Source: Streptomyces finlayi
GTDB lineage: Bacteria; Actinomycetota; Actinomycetes; Streptomycetales; Streptomycetaceae
DNA length: 64,000 nt
Assembly: GCF_014216315.1 (NCBI RefSeq)
Contig: NZ_CP045702.1
Span: 2,790,001 to 2,854,000, forward strand
Reading direction: 5' to 3'
The translations under genes and the position numbers were made by a program. Positions 1 to 8,452 of the stretch are shown here, one piece after another. Numbering within the stretch: the first letter of the stretch is position 1; every line of letters starts with the position of its first letter. The notes beneath the pieces were generated by a model. That model saw only the letters and a list, made by a program, of their open reading frames with translations, made no database searches and had not been told where the DNA came from.

Positions 1-2
1 CC

Positions 3-149
3 GGAAGCCCGTTGCCGCACCGCCATCCGGTGAACTACAGGAGCCCGGGACTGGTGGCCGCCGTGGACGTACGCGGGGGACCCGAAGGAGCGCTACGTCC
101 AGCCCGCGACTTCTCCGCCAGGCAGGTCGTCGCGGCAGGCCGGAACTGA
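3..149 (+). CDS. 3' end of an unidentified protein (partial)
   Basis: The window opens inside an ORF that runs without a stop to TGA at 147-149 (48 residues visible). Third codon positions are almost all G or C in this frame and not in the other two, which supports real coding. The visible tail (ending ARQVVAAGRN after a Gly/Ala/Arg-rich stretch) matches no family I recognise. A strong hairpin lies 25 nt downstream, consistent with the end of a transcription unit before msrA. Confidence 0.5.
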   Translation, partial: GSPLPHRHPVNYRSPGLVAAVDVRGGPEGALRPARDFSARQVVAAGRN

Positions 150-173
150 CCGACGGGCGATGAGCACACGTAC

Positions 174-200
174 GGGGGCGCCGGAATCCACGGCGCCCCC
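174..200 (+). terminator. Hairpin between partial CDS and msrA
   Basis: A perfect 10-bp inverted repeat (GGGGGCGCCG at 174-183 and CGGCGCCCCC at 191-200) flanks a 7-nt loop. There is no T-tract, which is common for Streptomyces terminators. It follows the upstream ORF stop by 24 nt and precedes the msrA start by 44 nt. Confidence 0.55.
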
Positions 201-244
201 ATCGCGTTGCACACACTGAACCCCGACCCCCGGAGGAGCCCCGC

Positions 245-949
245 ATGTTCCTGAATTCCCGCACCCCTCAGCTCCCCACCCCGGAGCAGGCCCTGCGCGG
301 CCGGCCCACCCCCGAATTCACGGTGCCCACGCGCCACACGGTGCTCGGTAACCCGCTGGTGGGGCCGTATCCGGAGGGCATGGAGGTCGCCGACTTCGCG
401 CTGGGCTGCTTCTGGGGGGCCGAGCGCAAGTTCTGGCAGACGGAGGGTGTCTGGACGACCCTCGTCGGTTACCAGGGCGGCTACACGGAGAACCCCTCCT
501 ACGAGGAGGCGTGCTCGGGTCTGACCGGCCACACGGAAGCGGTCCGCGTCGTCTTCGACCCCCGGGTCGTGTCGTACGCCGACCTCCTGAAGCTCTTCTG
601 GGAGTCCCACAACCCGACCCAGGGCTTCCGCCAGGGCAACGACGTGGGCACCCAGTACCGCTCGGCGCTCTACCCCCACTCCCCCGAACAGGCCGAGGCC
701 GCGACCGCCTCCCGCGAGGCGTACCAGCAGGTGCTCACCGCCGCCGGTTTCGGCGAGATCACCACGGAGATCCTCCCGGCGCAGGGCCGCCCGTTCTGGC
801 CGGCGGAGGCGTACCACCAGCAGTATCTGGACAAGAACCCGGACGGCTACTGCGGAATCGGCGGTACGGGCGCGAAGCTGAGTTCCCCCTCGGAAACGAA
901 CTGGGGCCGCTCCTGCCCGACGGGCATCGCCCCCGCACCCGCTGACTAG
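245..949 (+). CDS. msrA: Peptide-methionine (S)-S-oxide reductase MsrA
   Basis: This 234-residue cytosolic repair enzyme reduces methionine-S-sulfoxide in proteins. The signature GCFWG lies at residues 54-58 with the catalytic Cys at 55. The family GTQYRSAL segment follows, and the C-terminal tail carries DGYCGIGG (Cys203) and a second Cys (Cys224), the resolving cysteines used for thioredoxin-dependent recycling. The ATG is preceded by a GGAGGA ribosome site 8 nt upstream. The N-terminal extension of about 45 residues before the catalytic core is usual for actinobacterial and E. coli-type MsrA. It appears monocistronic, between a hairpin upstream and the interrupted WXG-like gene downstream. 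Confidence 0.95.
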   Translation: MFLNSRTPQLPTPEQALRGRPTPEFTVPTRHTVLGNPLVGPYPEGMEVADFALGCFWGAERKFWQTEGVWTTLVGYQGGYTENPSYEEACSGLTGHTEAVRVVFDPRVVSYADLLKLFWESHNPTQGFRQGNDVGTQYRSALYPHSPEQAEAATASREAYQQVLTAAGFGEITTEILPAQGRPFWPAEAYHQQYLDKNPDGYCGIGGTGAKLSSPSETNWGRSCPTGIAPAPAD

Positions 950-1259
950 AGTGGATCAACAGGACCCTCGTCAAGAGGGCCCGTGGTTCTTGGAGGCCCA
1001 GGCCGTCGCACACGCGACGACCGAGGCCTCAGTCAGGCCCAGACAGGGGGATGCACATGTCGTTCGACGAGGAATGGGCGCAGCAGAAGCAGGCGGTCAC
1101 GGATCAGCAGTCGGCGCACACGCGGCTGAACCAGCTCCCCGCCGACAATTCCGGCACGACAGGTCCGGCGGGTTCCCCGCCGGACCTGCTCACGGCCCCC
1201 GCCGCGAAGAAGAAGGCGGCGAACACCATTCAGAACGAGCTGGAGCCCGGGACCAGAGG

Positions 1260-2671
1260 CAATGGTCCTGAGTTAGCTGCCCGGGGTGCGATGATCTTGG
1301 GGTGGAGCGGATTGAGGGTGTGGCCGCGGGGCGGCTGACGGATGACGTGTCGATCGGGTTGCTGGCGGCGGTGTTCCCGGAGGAGGCCGTGCGGGCGGCG
1401 ATCGATGAGGCGGGGGCGCGTGAGGAGCGAACGCGGTCGTTGCCGGCGAAGTTGATGATGTATTTGTCGCTGGCGTTGTGGTTGGAGCCGGGCAAGGGGT
1501 ACGTGCGCACCCTGCGGGGCCTGCTGGAGGGGCTGCGGTGGTCGCGGGGCGGCTGGGGCGAATACCGGGTGCCCAGTGACGGGGCGATCTCGCTGGCCCG
1601 TTACCGGTTGGGTGAGGCGCCGTTGCGGAACCTGTTCGACGAGGTCGCAGCCCCGGTGGCCGATGAGCGCACCCCGGAGGCGTTCTGGCGGGGGCTGCGG
1701 TTGATGGCGGTGGACGGCACGGTCTTCGATGTGCCCTCGGGGAAGCGGAACGAGGCGGCGTTCGCGGTTCCGGCCGGTGGAAGCCGGCCGCAGGTCCGCC
1801 TGGTGGCGCTGGCCGAGTGCGGCACGCTGGCCCTGACCGGGGCGGCCTTCGACTCCATCGCGGTCGGTGAACGCACCCTGTTCACCCGCCTGTTGGACCG
1901 GTTGGCGCCCGGCATGCTGCTGCTGGCCGACCGCGGCTTCCCCTCGTTCGGCCTGTACCGGGCTGCCGCCGCGACGGGCGCACAACTGCTGTGGCGCGTC
2001 TCGGCTTCCTTCACCCTGCCCGTCAAGAAACGGCTGGCCGACGGCACGTACCTGTCCGAACTGCGCGGCGAGCGGAAGTCGCAGCGGGTCACGGTACGAG
2101 TCATCGAGTACTCCGTCGCCGACGACGGCGGAATCAGCGAGGTCTTCTGCCTCATCACCACCCTGCTGGACCCTGAGCACGCGCCCGCTTTGGAGCTGGC
2201 CCGCAACTACGCCGAACGCTGGTCGGTGGAAGTGCTCTTCAAACTGCTCAAGGTCGACCTGCGGCAAAGTGGCGGCATCCTGCGCTCGGGCAAACCCGAG
2301 GGAGTACGACAAGAACTGTGGGCGCTACTCTGCGTCTACCAGGCCCTGCGCACCCTGATCGCCAGGGCCGCCGTGATCGCGGGCATCGACCCCGCCCGCA
2401 TCAGCTTCCCGCCCGTCCTGGACGCCGTCAAAAGCTCCCTCAGGACGGCTTTTTCCCCCTGACCAGCTCGCGAAGGCCCTGCACTTCCTCATAGCCGACC
2501 TCCCCGGCATGCACATCCGAGACCGCCCCACCCGCACCACGCCCCGCACCACGAAACGCCCCCATCTCAGCTACCAAACCCGCAGCTCAACCGACCCCGG
2601 AACCCGGCGCGTCACCCGCACCATCGTGCTCCACACACTGACACCCGACCCGATCTAACTCATGGCCATTG
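1260..2671 (+). mobile_element. IS4-family insertion sequence, 1412 bp
   Basis: The terminal inverted repeats are CAATGGTCCTGAGTTAG at 1260-1276 and, on the complementary strand at the right end, CAATGGCCATGAGTTAG (15 of 17 identical). Both sides are flanked by the direct repeat GGACCAGAGG (1250-1259 and 2672-2681), a 10-bp target duplication (11 bp if the ambiguous G is counted), within the range known for IS4-type elements. The element holds one transposase ORF and interrupts a small WXG-like gene. Confidence 0.93.
1302..2658 (+). pseudogene. IS4-family DDE transposase, C-terminus shifted out of frame
   Basis: The intact frame runs from GTG 1302 to TGA 2460-2462 (386 residues). DDE residues are visible: D138 in AVDGTVFD, D210 in LLADRGFPS and E310 in the Y-x2-R-x3-E-x6-K signature YAERWSVEVLFKLLK. 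A further coding-like segment, DQLAKALHFLIADLPG onward, continues in the +1 frame from 2461 to TAA at 2656-2658 at the IS end. The join falls in a T5C5 run (2450-2459), and removing one base there restores a single ORF of about 450 residues. It may be a disabling frameshift, a programmed slip or a sequencing error. The catalytic core itself is complete. Confidence 0.85.
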
Positions 2672-2970
2672 GGACCAGAGGGGCCGCCGACGCGGCCGAC
2701 GAATCCACCCGGAACGCCATCAGCGAGTTCGGCGGCTGGGACACCGGAGCCGGCCTGAAGAAGGCCCACGCGCACTGGGACACCCAGGTGAAGCGGCTGA
2801 TGGCACGGCTGGACACCGAGAAGGCCAATCTGCGGAGCACGTCGGTGCGGTTCACCGATCAGGACATCACCACGGGGCAGGGTTTCATCCCTCTTCAGTC
2901 CAGGGTGAACGGGATCTGAGTGAACGGGATCTGAGTGCGTTCACGACTGTCCGGCGTTTGAGGGGGAACG

Positions 2971-5112
2971 ATGCCCAGCTATTACGAAATACTGCATGTC
3001 AAGCTCGCCAAGCTCACTTCGGCCGCGGACGGCTGGAAGGAAATGGCCACCAGGCTCAAGAAGCTTGAGGATCTGTACGAGAAAGACGTGCAGAGCGTCG
3101 CCAAGGGTGACATCTGGATCGGGGAGAGCGCGTCGGTCGCCGCACCCAACTTCGCGATAACGCGCGGTCAGTACGACGCGGCGCAGAAGGAAGCCCTCGC
3201 CATGGAGTCGCTGCTCCGGGACGCCCATGGGCAGTTCACGGATCTGAAGGCGAAGGTGGAGTCCGCCGTCGCGGATGCGGTCAAGGCCGGGATGAAGGTC
3301 TCCGACAGCGGCGTGGCCAGTTACGACTACAGCAAGGTGGACGCGGCCACCGCGAACAGTGTTCGCCACGATCCTGATCTCAGGAACGTCGAGATATCCT
3401 ACACCAGCAACATCGGCGCCGCGGTGAAGGCGGTCAACGAATTCGACCAGGACGTCAAGACCGCACTGCTGAACGCCTCCGGTGCCGACGGCACGGCGCC
3501 CTTCGGATTCAACGCCAAGCCGGTCGGGGACGTCGAGGCCGTCGAGGCGATCGCCCTGTCCGAAAAGGTCAAGTCCGGCGAGGCCTCGGACAGGGAGCTG
3601 CAGCACTACCGCGATGTCATGCGTGAGAACGCCAAGGACAAGCACTTCAGCGAGGCATACCTGCACGCCCTCGGTGCCGAGGACGCGGTGCGGATCGCCG
3701 ACCGGATGCACCTCGCGGCCAGCGATTCGGGCGTGTCGGCGAGCGACAAGAAGCTCTACAACTCGATCTCCGAAAGCCTCGCCAACACCGTTGCCTCCGG
3801 CACGAAGGACCCGAACAGCTACGCCTACAAGCCCTTCCTCGACGGGCTGAAGGGCGTGGGCCCGGACCGGATCGACAAGGGCGTGTCGGTCACCTCCGGC
3901 TACCAGGCGTTCGTGACGCTGATGAAGCACGGCGACGGGTACGGCAAGGAATTCCTCAATGACGTCGGCCACGACATCATCAAGAACGAGGACCCGGACC
4001 GGCGCGCGCACGCCTTCGACGCGACCCGTCCCGGACTTTCCGTCGACCCCCTGGACGACCTGCTCGGCGTCATGAGCAAGGACCCGGCAGCGGCGGAGTA
4101 CTTCCTAGACCCCAAGGCCGAGGGCAACAAGAACGAGCACCTGGACTACTTGCTGACCGACCGCAAGTGGCCCTACGACGACATCATCGCGCCCGGCGGC
4201 GCGATCATGGACGTGCCGGATCCGGACAAGGCCGCGGGCCTCGGAGCCGCGATCGAGGCCGCCTCCACCGGCCACGAGCCGGGAGGAAAGCCCGGCGAAC
4301 CCGGTCCGCACACGGACGGCCAGGCACGCGTGATGCACAACGCCATCCGGTTCCTGGACGAGGACGCCAAGGGGGACGAATTCCCGCCGGACCTGGAGAA
4401 CATCCGCCAGCCGATGGCCAGGGCGCTCACGGACTACGTGGCGGACACGCACATCATCCTGAACGGCCAGGAGTCGGCGTACGGCGGTGTCGGCGGCAAG
4501 GACTCCATCAACGGGTCGGACGACAAGTCCCACATCGCCGTGGGCCAGGCGAGCCTTGTACGCGTCATGCGCGGTATCGGGGAGGACGCGCCGTCCTTCT
4601 CGCTGCTGTACGAGACCGAGCGGGCCTACGCGGCCGACCAACTGGCCACAGCTCCCCCGTACACCGGCGACCGAAAGCACGATTCGAGTGCCGAATGGGA
4701 CCACCGCAGCCGTGATATCGGTGGAGCGATGGGCGCACTCAACGGCATAGGCGCCGACGTGTACGAGGACAAGGAGAAGGACAAGGCGGAGTGGGCCGAG
4801 GACACCGCCGCGTACTCGGCCGCCGGGGCGAACGGTCTGATCGGCGAGATCCCGGTCCTGGGCACGGTGGGCGGGTCGATCATCGATGCGGCCGCGTACG
4901 ACTGGACCAAGGACGTCGTCGACGCGGCAGAGGCGCAGGGGAAGAAGGATTCCAGCGACAACTTCACCGCCGGCATGGATGGAACCTACACCCTGTTCGA
5001 CAAGTGGGGCGAAGCGAAAGGGATTTCCGAGGATGGGGCATTCAAGTCGGCAAAGGACGCGGCGAGCGAGGGGCACGATGCCGGACGCAATGCAGCTGCA
5101 GCCCATCTGTGA
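2971..5112 (+). CDS. Large WXG-type protein, putative type VII secretion substrate or polymorphic-toxin-like protein
   Basis: A 713-residue protein of unknown function. The N-terminal 110 residues are helical and contain a WxG motif (DIWIGESA, Trp49) followed by a heptad-like region, as in ESX/WXG100 domains. The middle is Asp/Lys-rich with repeated short helices (EDAVRIADRMHLA and similar). Near the C-terminus a Gly/Ala-rich, possibly membrane-interacting stretch (GLIGEIPVLGTVGGSIIDAA, about residues 628-647) precedes a charged tail. No signal peptide is seen. GAGGGGG lies close to the ATG. It follows the IS-broken small gene and ends one base before a lipoprotein ORF, suggesting translational coupling. 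It resembles uncharacterised actinobacterial proteins of this layout, and I do not assign an activity. Confidence 0.7.
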   Translation: MPSYYEILHVKLAKLTSAADGWKEMATRLKKLEDLYEKDVQSVAKGDIWIGESASVAAPNFAITRGQYDAAQKEALAMESLLRDAHGQFTDLKAKVESAVADAVKAGMKVSDSGVASYDYSKVDAATANSVRHDPDLRNVEISYTSNIGAAVKAVNEFDQDVKTALLNASGADGTAPFGFNAKPVGDVEAVEAIALSEKVKSGEASDRELQHYRDVMRENAKDKHFSEAYLHALGAEDAVRIADRMHLAASDSGVSASDKKLYNSISESLANTVASGTKDPNSYAYKPFLDGLKGVGPDRIDKGVSVTSGYQAFVTLMKHGDGYGKEFLNDVGHDIIKNEDPDRRAHAFDATRPGLSVDPLDDLLGVMSKDPAAAEYFLDPKAEGNKNEHLDYLLTDRKWPYDDIIAPGGAIMDVPDPDKAAGLGAAIEAASTGHEPGGKPGEPGPHTDGQARVMHNAIRFLDEDAKGDEFPPDLENIRQPMARALTDYVADTHIILNGQESAYGGVGGKDSINGSDDKSHIAVGQASLVRVMRGIGEDAPSFSLLYETERAYAADQLATAPPYTGDRKHDSSAEWDHRSRDIGGAMGALNGIGADVYEDKEKDKAEWAEDTAAYSAAGANGLIGEIPVLGTVGGSIIDAAAYDWTKDVVDAAEAQGKKDSSDNFTAGMDGTYTLFDKWGEAKGISEDGAFKSAKDAASEGHDAGRNAAAAHL

Positions 5113-5113
5113 C

Positions 5114-5809
5114 ATGCGAGGTCGTACGGTGCTGAAGCGTTCGATCGTCGCTTCAGCACTGATCGTGGCAGCGACCTCGTGCACCACCGCAGAGAGCCCG
5201 GATCAACCGATCAGTCAGATGTGCAGCCACTCCCGCACCTCCACCGAAGGCAAGCTCGTACAGCGCATGCTCGGAACAGAGCAATACAAGATCAATATCC
5301 GCAATACGAACGATGACCTCACGGAAAAGATGAACGAAAACCTGCGGGAGTGGAAGCCTGAGATCTCGGCGCCCAACATTCAGACGTGCGCACTAATTCC
5401 GGCGTATCCCAAGACCAGCGGGGGAAACACCCTGGGAACAGAATTCTCCTGGACCTCGCGAGAATCCCCTGCCCCCTCCGGTCGCCCTGCGGACACGCAC
5501 AGCTATTACAATCTCAACGGCACATACGGCGAATCGGACGAAACTCTGGCCAAGCTCCACATCGAGTGCGACCTGCCCGGAGAATTGAGCACACTCTCGA
5601 AACGCACACTGCTCGTGGCCCGAAGCTGGAACACTGCATACACCGGCCCCCGCGAAAGCCAGGACGCCAGGGACCGTCAGATGCACTACCTGCACCTCAT
5701 GGCGCGAAAGGCCACCGACGCCCTCGGCTGCGAGAACGAGCCCCTCGAAAAGGACCCCGTCATCAAGGGATTCGAGACCCCCGAGGAAGCCGCGGAGGCC
5801 GCTCGGTAG
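5114..5809 (+). CDS. Small secreted or lipoprotein-like protein of unknown function
   Basis: A 231-residue protein from ATG 5114, one base after the upstream stop; GTG 5129 is an alternative. The N-terminus is basic then hydrophobic (LKRSIVASALIVAATSC), a signal peptide with a weak lipobox (ATSC), so membrane anchoring is possible but not certain. The mature part has four further Cys residues and no domain I recognise. The gene is moderately less GC-rich than its neighbours, with several AAT/ATA codons. The tight junction suggests co-expression with the preceding WXG-type protein, possibly as a surface partner. Confidence 0.7.
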   Translation: MRGRTVLKRSIVASALIVAATSCTTAESPDQPISQMCSHSRTSTEGKLVQRMLGTEQYKINIRNTNDDLTEKMNENLREWKPEISAPNIQTCALIPAYPKTSGGNTLGTEFSWTSRESPAPSGRPADTHSYYNLNGTYGESDETLAKLHIECDLPGELSTLSKRTLLVARSWNTAYTGPRESQDARDRQMHYLHLMARKATDALGCENEPLEKDPVIKGFETPEEAAEAAR

Positions 5810-5815
5810 TCCCCG

Positions 5816-6217
5816 TCAGGCCGCGAGGCGGACCTCTCCCTGGCGTGGGGTCCGCCGCGCCGGGCGGAGGGCCGTGCCGACACGGCGGACCGGGGCCGGG
5901 GCGGCGAGGCGGATCAGTTCGCGGTGGGACAGTGCGAGGAGGTCGACCAGCCCCAGGCCGAGAGCATGGGCGGCTGCTGCCAGGACCTCGGACGACGGTT
6001 CCTTCAGGCCCCGTTCCAGCTCGGAGAGGTACGGCATCGAGATGCGCGCCGCCTCCGCCACGTCCTTCAGCGTGCGCTCCTGCGCCTGGCGCTCACGGCG
6101 CATGACGTCGCCGACGACATGCCGCAGGAGCGGCTCCTTGGCGGGGACCGGGGACGGGGCCCCGGTGACCGGGCGCAGGGGGATGACGCGGGCACGGTCC
6201 GGCTGGTGGCTGCTCAC
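5816..6217 (-). CDS. XRE-family helix-turn-helix regulator
   Basis: About 133 residues from GTG 6217; a GTG at 6244 would add nine. The HTH_3 domain spans roughly residues 30-90: RERQAQERTLKDVAEAARIS as the first helices, then MPYLSELERGLKEPSSEVL containing the recognition helix. The pattern is close to the ClgR/RodZ-like group of small actinobacterial XRE regulators. The tail is Arg-rich. It converges with the lipoprotein-like gene (stops 6 bp apart) and lies downstream of gdhA on the same strand, with about 110 bp between them. Target genes cannot be inferred from sequence. Confidence 0.82.
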   Translation of the reverse strand: MSSHQPDRARVIPLRPVTGAPSPVPAKEPLLRHVVGDVMRRERQAQERTLKDVAEAARISMPYLSELERGLKEPSSEVLAAAAHALGLGLVDLLALSHRELIRLAAPAPVRRVGTALRPARRTPRQGEVRLAA

Positions 6218-6326
6218 CCGACCCAGCTTAGGAGCCCCCGGCACACCGCCGGGAGCGTTCCGCCTCCGGCGAAATCCCAGCTGGCTACGCCGCCGTACGA
6301 AACATCGGGATCCGAAGGGACGTGAC

Positions 6327-7706
6327 TCAGATCAGGCCCTGCGCCAGCATCGCGTCCGCCACCAGTTCGAAGCCAGCGATGTTCGCGCCGACCACGTAGT
6401 TGCCGGGGCTGCCGTAGCGCTCGGCGGTCGTGTAGCAGGAGTCGTGGATGTGACGCATGATCTCCCCGAGCCGCTCCTCCGTGTGGGAGAAGGTCCATGA
6501 GTCGCGCGAGGCGTTCTGCTGCATCTCCAGCGCGCTGGTCGCCACCCCGCCGGCGTTGGCCGCCTTGCCGGGGGCGAAGGCTACGCCCGCCTCCTGGAAG
6601 ACGTGGACGGCCTCAGGAGTGGTCGGCATGTTGGCGCCTTCGGCGACCGCCTTCACGCCGTTGCGTACGAGGGCCAGCGCGTCGGCCTCGTGCAGCTCGT
6701 TCTGTGTCGCGCAGGGCAGGGCCACGTCCACGGGGACGCTCCAGACTCCCGTACCGGCGACGTAACGCACGTGGGGGCCGCGGCGCTCCGCGTACTCGGA
6801 GATGCGGCCGCGCCCCTCCTCCTTGATCTCCTTGAGCAGGTCGAGGTCGACGCCCTTCTCGTCCACGACGTAACCGCCCGAGTCGGAACAGGTCACCACG
6901 GTCGCGCCGAGCTGTTGCGCCTTCTCGATGGCGTAGATCGCCACGTTCCCCGAGCCCGACACGGCGATGCGCTGGCCGTCGAGGGAGTCGCCGCGGCTCC
7001 TGAGCATCTCGGCGGTGAACAGGACGCAGCCGTAGCCGGTCGCCTCGGTGCGTGCCTGGGCGCCGCCCCAGCCGAGGCCCTTGCCGGTGAGCACGCCGGA
7101 CTCGTAGCGGTTGGTGATCCGCTTGTACTGGCCGAAGAGGTAGCCGATTTCACGGCCGCCCACGCCGATGTCGCCCGCGGGAACATCGGTGTACTCGCCC
7201 AGGTGGCGGTGGAGTTCCGTCATGAACGACTGGCAGAACCGCATGATCTCGGCGTCGGAGCGGCCCTTGGGGTCGAAGTCCGAGCCGCCCTTGCCGCCGC
7301 CGATCGGCATACCGGTGAGGGCGTTCTTGAAGATCTGCTCGAAGCCGAGGAACTTCACGATGCCGAGGTTGACCGAGGGATGGAAGCGCAGTCCGCCCTT
7401 GTAGGGGCCGAGCGAGCTGGAGAACTCGACGCGGAATCCGCGGTTCACGTGGATGGTGCCGGAGTCGTCCGACCACGGCACCCGGAAGATGAGCTGACGC
7501 TCGGGCTCGCAGAGCCGCTCGATGATCCGGGCGTCGACGAACTCCGGCCGCTGCGCCAGCACCGGTCCGAGGGTCTCCAGGACCTCCCGTACTGCCTGGT
7601 GGAACTCCTTCTCGCCCTGGTTGCGCCGCAGGATCTCCGCGTAGAGCGGCTCGATGACTCGGTTCGCGGCACTGCGCGGGCTTACGGAGTCGGCGATGGC
7701 CGGCAT
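6327..7706 (-). CDS. gdhA: NADP-specific glutamate dehydrogenase
   Basis: This hexameric-type GDH of 459 residues aminates 2-oxoglutarate to glutamate with NADPH in the cytosol. The N-terminal ELFV dimerisation domain shows GGLRFHPSVN and the catalytic-lysine signature PIGGGKGGSDFDPKG. The C-terminal Rossmann domain has SGSGNVAIYAIEKA. ATG 7706 is chosen because GGAAGG lies 10 nt upstream. ATG 7724 (MEGLDQ...) would add six residues, but no ribosome site precedes it. The gene is transcribed alone on the minus strand, towards the XRE regulator. Confidence 0.95.
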   Translation of the reverse strand: MPAIADSVSPRSAANRVIEPLYAEILRRNQGEKEFHQAVREVLETLGPVLAQRPEFVDARIIERLCEPERQLIFRVPWSDDSGTIHVNRGFRVEFSSSLGPYKGGLRFHPSVNLGIVKFLGFEQIFKNALTGMPIGGGKGGSDFDPKGRSDAEIMRFCQSFMTELHRHLGEYTDVPAGDIGVGGREIGYLFGQYKRITNRYESGVLTGKGLGWGGAQARTEATGYGCVLFTAEMLRSRGDSLDGQRIAVSGSGNVAIYAIEKAQQLGATVVTCSDSGGYVVDEKGVDLDLLKEIKEEGRGRISEYAERRGPHVRYVAGTGVWSVPVDVALPCATQNELHEADALALVRNGVKAVAEGANMPTTPEAVHVFQEAGVAFAPGKAANAGGVATSALEMQQNASRDSWTFSHTEERLGEIMRHIHDSCYTTAERYGSPGNYVVGANIAGFELVADAMLAQGLI

Positions 7707-7908
7707 CTGATCAAGACCTTCCATAGTGGGCGTGACGTACGTCGGCGCTCCCTGTCCCCTGGGGCGCCCACGGTCCGTCCAGGACCGTTGCACCGGCCAA
7801 TAGTCCCAGCGCGGTCCGGAGATCCGCAGCCGGCATCCACATGCCGGCCACGTCCCCGGATGTCAGCGTCGGTCACCCCGCGGGTAAAGGGTGGGAAGCA
7901 GGCGGACG

Positions 7909-8445
7909 ATGTGCGACATTGTCGCGATGAACGACAAGGACGCGGCTGCGCGCCGAGGCACCGGAAGCGATAGCACCCCGATCACCCTGCGGCGCGCGGA
8001 GCCCGGGGACGGGGCCGCGGTCGCCGAGGTCTACCTGCGGTCCTTCGACGCCGCGCTGCCGACGGTGCGCCGCGCTCATGACGACGACGGTGTACGGGCG
8101 TTCTTCCGCGATGTGGTCGTGGTGCACCACGAGACATGGGTGGCAGACGAGGCGGGCACCGTGGTCGGAATGATGGTGCTGGAGGACGGCCGAATGGAGC
8201 AGCTCTACCTGGATCCCGCCCGCCGCGGGCACGGCCTCGGCGACCGCTTCGTACAGCTCGCCAAGGAGCGCAGCCCGCAGGGGCTCGACTTGTGGACCTT
8301 CCAGGTCAACGCGCCCGCGCACCGCTTCTACGAGCGGCACGGTTTCCTGGCGGCGGAGCGCACGGACGGTTCGGACAACGAGGAGCGGGAACCGGACATC
8401 CGCTATGTGTGGAAGGGAGACGCGGCAGCGGACGATCGGCCATGA
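7909..8445 (+). CDS. GNAT-family N-acetyltransferase
   Basis: A protein of about 178 residues with a single GNAT fold. The acetyl-CoA loop is MEQLYLDPARRGHGLGDRF, matching the Q/RxxGxG/A motif (RRGHGLG). NAPAHRFYERHGF is the usual motif B just before the end. The substrate is unknown. ATG 7909 is preceded by an AGGCGG element; ATG 7927 is the other plausible start. It diverges from gdhA, with about 200 bp between starts, and its stop lies 7 bp before the RDD protein start, so the two are probably co-transcribed. Confidence 0.88.
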   Translation: MCDIVAMNDKDAAARRGTGSDSTPITLRRAEPGDGAAVAEVYLRSFDAALPTVRRAHDDDGVRAFFRDVVVVHHETWVADEAGTVVGMMVLEDGRMEQLYLDPARRGHGLGDRFVQLAKERSPQGLDLWTFQVNAPAHRFYERHGFLAAERTDGSDNEEREPDIRYVWKGDAAADDRP

Positions 8446-8452
8446 TGCCGTA

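Larger units (their letters stand above)
1057..2919 (+). pseudogene. WXG100-like small protein gene, split by an IS4-family element
   Basis: Coding fragments 1057-1259 and 2682-2919 read in the same frame once the IS and one 10-bp target copy are removed. They give a 146-residue protein with a Trp near the N-terminus (EEWAQQK), a Pro/Gly-rich stretch, and a helical C-terminal half with FGGWD and AHWDTQVKRL, followed by RLDTEKANL. This resembles small helical WXG100/ESX-associated proteins, though I cannot name the family. ATG 1057 is chosen because AGGGGG lies 6 nt upstream; ATG 1051 would leave almost no spacing. The 3' fragment keeps an in-frame ATG at 2662 supplied by the IS terminal repeat. 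The gene precedes a larger WXG-type protein and a lipoprotein, probably in one operon. Confidence 0.8.

Noticed and set aside
6603..7973. Large plus-strand frame opposite gdhA
   Set aside because: It is the high-GC mirror of gdhA; its translation shows no domain, while gdhA on the other strand is unmistakable.
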